Assembly: GCA_029959085.1 (NCBI GenBank) | Contig: JARWIR010000043.1 | Span: 5,208,001 to 5,272,000, forward strand | Direction: 5' to 3' | DNA from: Nemophila menziesii | Taxonomy: Eukaryota > Streptophyta > Magnoliopsida > Boraginales > Hydrophyllaceae | Length of the DNA stretch: 64,000 nucleotides | Shown: positions 60,355 to 64,000 of the stretch, one piece after another | How the letters are laid out: every line of letters starts with the position of its first letter | Numbering within the stretch: the stretch's first letter is position 1 | Notes under the pieces: generated by a model | Database searches by the model: none | What the model was told of the DNA's origin: nothing | The model's input: only the letters and a program-made list of their open reading frames with translations | Program-made: the position numbers and the translations under genes

Positions 60355-61610
60355 TGATGTCTCCCAATTTGTGATGATTCATTAATAGTTGGAGACATCA
60401 TTTTAGTTGTATTTATTAGTTTATAGGTCGATTTTCTCATGATTTAGTACACTTTCCTATTTTGTGTCTTAAATTGATAATTTATTATTTTTAGAGCATA
60501 TTGGGTTTAATTATTTATTTAGTGTGAAGTTTTAAAGATATATGGTAATTAATTAGAGTCCAAGTCAAAGTCTAAGAACATCATGGTAAAAAACGTGTTG
60601 GGCTAATTTTAAGCCACAAGCCAAATAGGTCCAAAACATTTTTTGACTTAGTATATAAGCTTATTTGAGCTCCTAATTTTAGTATGCTTCATTTTTTATC
60701 AAATATTTTCATCTGGATAAGAGCTCAAGCGCCCGTAGAAGAGGGAAGAAGGGTTTTACACCCAAATTTCATCATTCTCCACCATTCCACATATTATCAA
60801 TTCAGTATTTTAGGTTATTTAGATTCGATTCTAGTATTATTTTCATTGTATTTTCCTTTATTTTGTATGAGACAAACTCTTTTATGCTTGAGACTTGCAA
60901 TGAGTATGAACCCTAAGTGTTTTGGTGATTTGGGATATATTAGAGTATTGAAATGAATTGAATTTTATCTTTCCATTGTTTATATATTTATGCGTGTTTC
61001 CTATTTATACATTGATCAAGTATAGGTAGTTTGAGTCTTTTTGACTAATACCCGGGCGGGGGGTTGAGATTTTTGACATAGTATAGAAGCGCCTAGTGCC
61101 TTTTATCGGACGATATTAGCACACTAGGTAGTCAATAGGGCCATGAGCTTAAGCCTACCTGAAAAACGAGAGGATGAATAAGGTAGAGAGCTAAGATATC
61201 CCGTGAGGGGGTTTAGATGCAATTGCATCTCGGTTAATGCGAACCATTCAATTCACCCTTATACCATGAACAATAAAATTATCAACTCGGTGGATTACTC
61301 GCAAGGATCAAGCATTACTTCTCATACTTTATAAAATCTTGTTATTATTGTCATTTAATTTCATTTTAGTTTATATTTATTTATTTGCAAGTTAAACCTT
61401 TTACTTATAAAAACCAAATACAAATCTTCATTATTATTTTTGTTTCTTTCGCAACTCAACATTGCATTACAATCAAAACCCATTATTACAGCGTTGGTAG
61501 TTCCTGTAGATCGATATCCCTTAGGCTTATCATATTTTTACTTGGTGACAACCCGTACGCTGGCGGGGAGTCCTAGTTCCATTGGTACCACCTTATTACA
61601 TTTGTATCTC
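60355..61610 (+). mobile_element. LTR copy, palindrome family
   Basis: Begins TGATGTCTCCC, with the partner arm TTGGAGACATCA 30 bases on. It shares GAGCATATTGGGTTTAATTA and AGTGTGAAGTTTTAAAGAT with 29639-31171. A TATA-like TATATAAGC lies near 60651. The 3' end is placed only approximately (last landmark CCATTGGTACCACC near 61590). No matching target duplication was found. Confidence 0.65.
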
Positions 61611-62574
61611 ACCTGGAACGCAAAAAGTAAATGTAAATACCGCCTTGGATGGAAAGGGGAGTCACCTTACGTGCCGAACACGCAACCTATTGTCCTCGAA
61701 GGCTAAGAAGACTGTCAAATACTTTGGAATACAACGAGGTAAGAAGACTGGCAAATCCATAAGACAAATAAGTAAGAAGACTAGGACTACATGCCATACC
61801 ACTTCAAAGATATCAATTTATGCCTACACACGACCCCATTGTGACTATTATCATGTGTGGCCCACTAAGAAGGCACAATACCAATTCTGTTAAGAAATGG
61901 GCCCAGAATTATAGGTAATTTAGTTTCAGGTTATGGAAATAATAAGGAGGAAGAGTGAAGAGTGGACGTGTTAGCTCAAAGATTAGTAGTATAAAATAAC
62001 TATTGTTAATTGTTTATTGAGATGATCATGTAATCACTTGGTAAAATTTAAGACATATTATAATAGAGTTTATTCTTTCTTCAATTACCCTGGTTGTTTA
62101 TTCAATTGCATCATTATTCACTTTTTTTCATTCTCCCAAACACTAAAAATCTATCCGATAGAACACTATCAAATATGATTTAGTCAATTTCACTATCAAA
62201 TATGTTAGCTTAAGGGTTGCCAGAATTTCCGAGGGGGTCGAGGCTTCCCTCTTTCTTCATGCATGCTTTGTTTCTTGTATTTTGTCGTCTTTCTTGTATT
62301 TTGAAGGTCCTTGATCGGCCCCGTGCAATTGTTATTGCTCGTTCCCTCTAGAAGAATGTCAGATGGACAATTCATTGGGCGTTGTTTTTTGCAAAATTTT
62401 ATCCTTTCTTGTAATTCTCACTTTGTAATGTCTAATATTATATATTCAATATATAATATTTCTTTCTTTTACTTATTTATATGTATAATCTTTTAAGTAA
62501 GAAATAGGTAGAAACTACCCTGACGCCTCTTTTGATTCGAAAAAGGTTGTATAGGCCTATAACAAGAGAATTTT
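61611..62574. other. Unassigned DNA before tandem array
   Basis: Contains a GGCTAAGAAGACTG-like direct repeat (61703 and 61740) and a short frame of 103 codons without motifs. Possibly decayed internal retroelement sequence. Confidence 0.35.
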
Positions 62575-63350
62575 AGGGGTTCAAGAAGAAGTTATTATCA
62601 CGACATTCTGAAACCGGGGTGAATGTATGACCCCTTAGCTTCAATACTAAGGGTTTGGGAGATGTTATTATCACGACTTTCTCTAGCCGGGATGATTGGA
62701 CGACCTCTTAGATCTTACGGGATTGTGGAAAAGTTATTGTCATAACTCTATCTAGTTGGGATGATTGGCTGACCCCTGGATCTAGTCTTAGGGGCCCGGA
62801 GAGAATTAATTATCACGGCTTTCTCTGGACATGATGATTTGCCAACCCTCTGGCTTCGATCTTAAGGTTCCGGGGAAAAGTTACATCACAACTTTCTCTG
62901 GTCAGTTAGATTGGATAACACCTAGCTTAGGGGTCCGGGAGAAGATATTATTATGACTTATTCTGGTAGGGATGATTGAAGACCCCCTAGGATCGATCGT
63001 AGGGGTCCCGGAAGAATTTATTATCATGACTTTCCATGGTCAAGATGATTAGATGACCCCCCCCCCCCCCGCTTCGATCTTAGGGGTCCGGGGAGAATTT
63101 ACATGGAAAATTTATTTGGTCGAGATGATTGGCCAATTGCATAACTTTGATCTTAGAGGTTAAGGGAGAAGTTATCCTCACAACTTTCTCTAGTCGGGAT
63201 GACGACCCCCTAGATTTGATAATAAGGGTTCAAAGAGAAGTTATTATCTCATATTTCTCAGCTCGGGATGATTGTCCGACCACCTAGGATTAATCTTAGG
63301 GTTCCAAAGAGAAGTTATTGTCACAAACTTATCTGGTCAATATGATTGGG
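62575..63350. repeat. Tandem array, about 72-bp period, 11 copies
   Basis: Eleven diverged units. Each contains a TTATTATCACGACTTTCTCT-like block followed by GGGATGATTGG and a CGACCCCCTAG / TCTTAGGGGTCCGGG block. Block starts at about 62592, 62665, 62734, 62807, 62881, 62946, 63019, 63099, 63172, 63241 and 63314 give spacings of 65-80. No continuous reading frame survives. One unit has a long C run (63058-63070). The array is cut at 63355 by an LTR. Confidence 0.88.
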
Positions 63351-63354
63351 TGAC

Positions 63355-64000
63355 TGATGTCTCCCTAATTGTTCTTATTTTAGACCCTTGGGAGACATCA
63401 TTTTTTATGTTTATGTGAATATTTTGATATACTTTAGGACCAAAAATGCAATATTCCGAATTTTCTCTTTATTTTTTAGTATTTTTAATTTATTAAACTT
63501 TTGTGCGTAATCTTGTGTATTTTAGTGGAAAGTTTGTAGGTTTTGAATATTAGCTAGGAGAGGAATCCGAGAAGAAAGTCAAAGATCGTGATATGGAGTC
63601 AAACCTTAAAGATAAATCCCGAAAAGAATTATATTTTGAAGCTGCAAATCTGGAAACCTGCCAAAGATTGCTGATTTCGAGACCCTTACGAGTTGATTTA
63701 GCCTCTGACCTCTGAAGAGATTATGTTCCTTATCGAGTTACAGAAATTTGGCAAGTGGTTTGAGTTTAATCGGAGTTATAACGAATCGGCTAGAGCTTAT
63801 TTAGTGGAGGTGGTGCAGCAGTTACGGGATTTGGGCTTGATTAGTGGACTTGGACTTTTTATTATTCACTTAATCCCTAATTAAAAACCCATTCCGAATT
63901 TGAGCTTATATAAGGAGCTTTTGACTTCAGTTTTTGACACAATTCAATTTTCATAAGTCAGAGCATCAGAAAGAAGTCAAGGCAAGGAAAAAGGACGAAG
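63355..64000 (+). mobile_element. LTR 5' part, runs off window end
   Basis: Starts TGATGTCTCCC, with a perfect partner arm GGGAGACATCA ending near 63400. Collinear with the 46877 copy and with the reverse complement of 51062-50450. A TATA-like CTTATATAAGG near 63905 is the likely promoter. The window ends before the LTR 3' end, so whether this is a solo LTR or the start of a full element cannot be seen. Confidence 0.8.

Overview
This is nuclear DNA of a flowering plant, most likely a dicot. It is AT-rich, the genes have GT-AG introns, the protein families are plant-typical (PORR, DVL/RTFL, DUF21-CBS, F-box/LRR, 8-cysteine lipid-transfer-like), and a plant-type TTTAGGG telomere-repeat tract is present. 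I cannot name the species. No organellar, bacterial or viral block was seen.

Only six intact genes are supported. 13338-13499 (+) encodes a 53-aa DVL/RTFL small polypeptide. 16516-19305 (-) is an 8-exon CUE-domain, coiled-coil protein of 593 aa. 23594-26311 (-) is a 13-exon DUF21/CBS-pair membrane protein of 483 aa. 41374-42960 (+) is an intronless F-box/LRR-like protein. 55073-56290 (+) is an intronless PORR-domain organellar RNA-binding protein. 56756-57316 (+) is a secreted 8-cysteine protein with a long Pro/His/Gln insert. A broken chloroplast FtsH gene lies at 53650-54467 (-) and carries a telomere-repeat insertion.

The rest is mostly nested mobile DNA. LINE remnants occur at 9590-11755 (-), 27060-32290 (+), 45930-46876 (-) and 48830-51345 (-). 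Ty3/gypsy fragments (gag near 39.5-40.4 kb, integrase tail near 12.5 kb) and a Ty1/copia RT fragment (35.5 kb) are present. One LTR family of about 1.55 kb recurs at least nine times, mostly as solo or truncated LTRs. Its 5' end carries a palindrome (TGATGTCTCCC...GGGAGACATCA). Three copies have recognisable 5-bp target duplications (CCATA, GTAAG, GGTCC). Two LTR copies are fused head to head at 11756-12472.

DNA transposons include a hAT-like MITE (8-bp TSD), two Mutator-like MITEs with 9-bp TSDs, two Tourist-like MITEs (TTA/TAA TSDs), a 1.27-kb Mutator-like foldback with 400-bp arms, and Au-type SINEs.

Layout: 0-13 kb repeats; 13-26 kb gene island (DVL, CUE, DUF21) with MITEs between genes; 27-41 kb nested retroelements; 41-43 kb F-box gene; 43-54 kb repeats and an inverted duplication; 54-57 kb gene cluster (FtsH pseudogene, PORR, LTP-like); 57-64 kb repeats, including an 11-copy tandem array of about 72 bp. 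The genes show no operon-like or pathway relationship.
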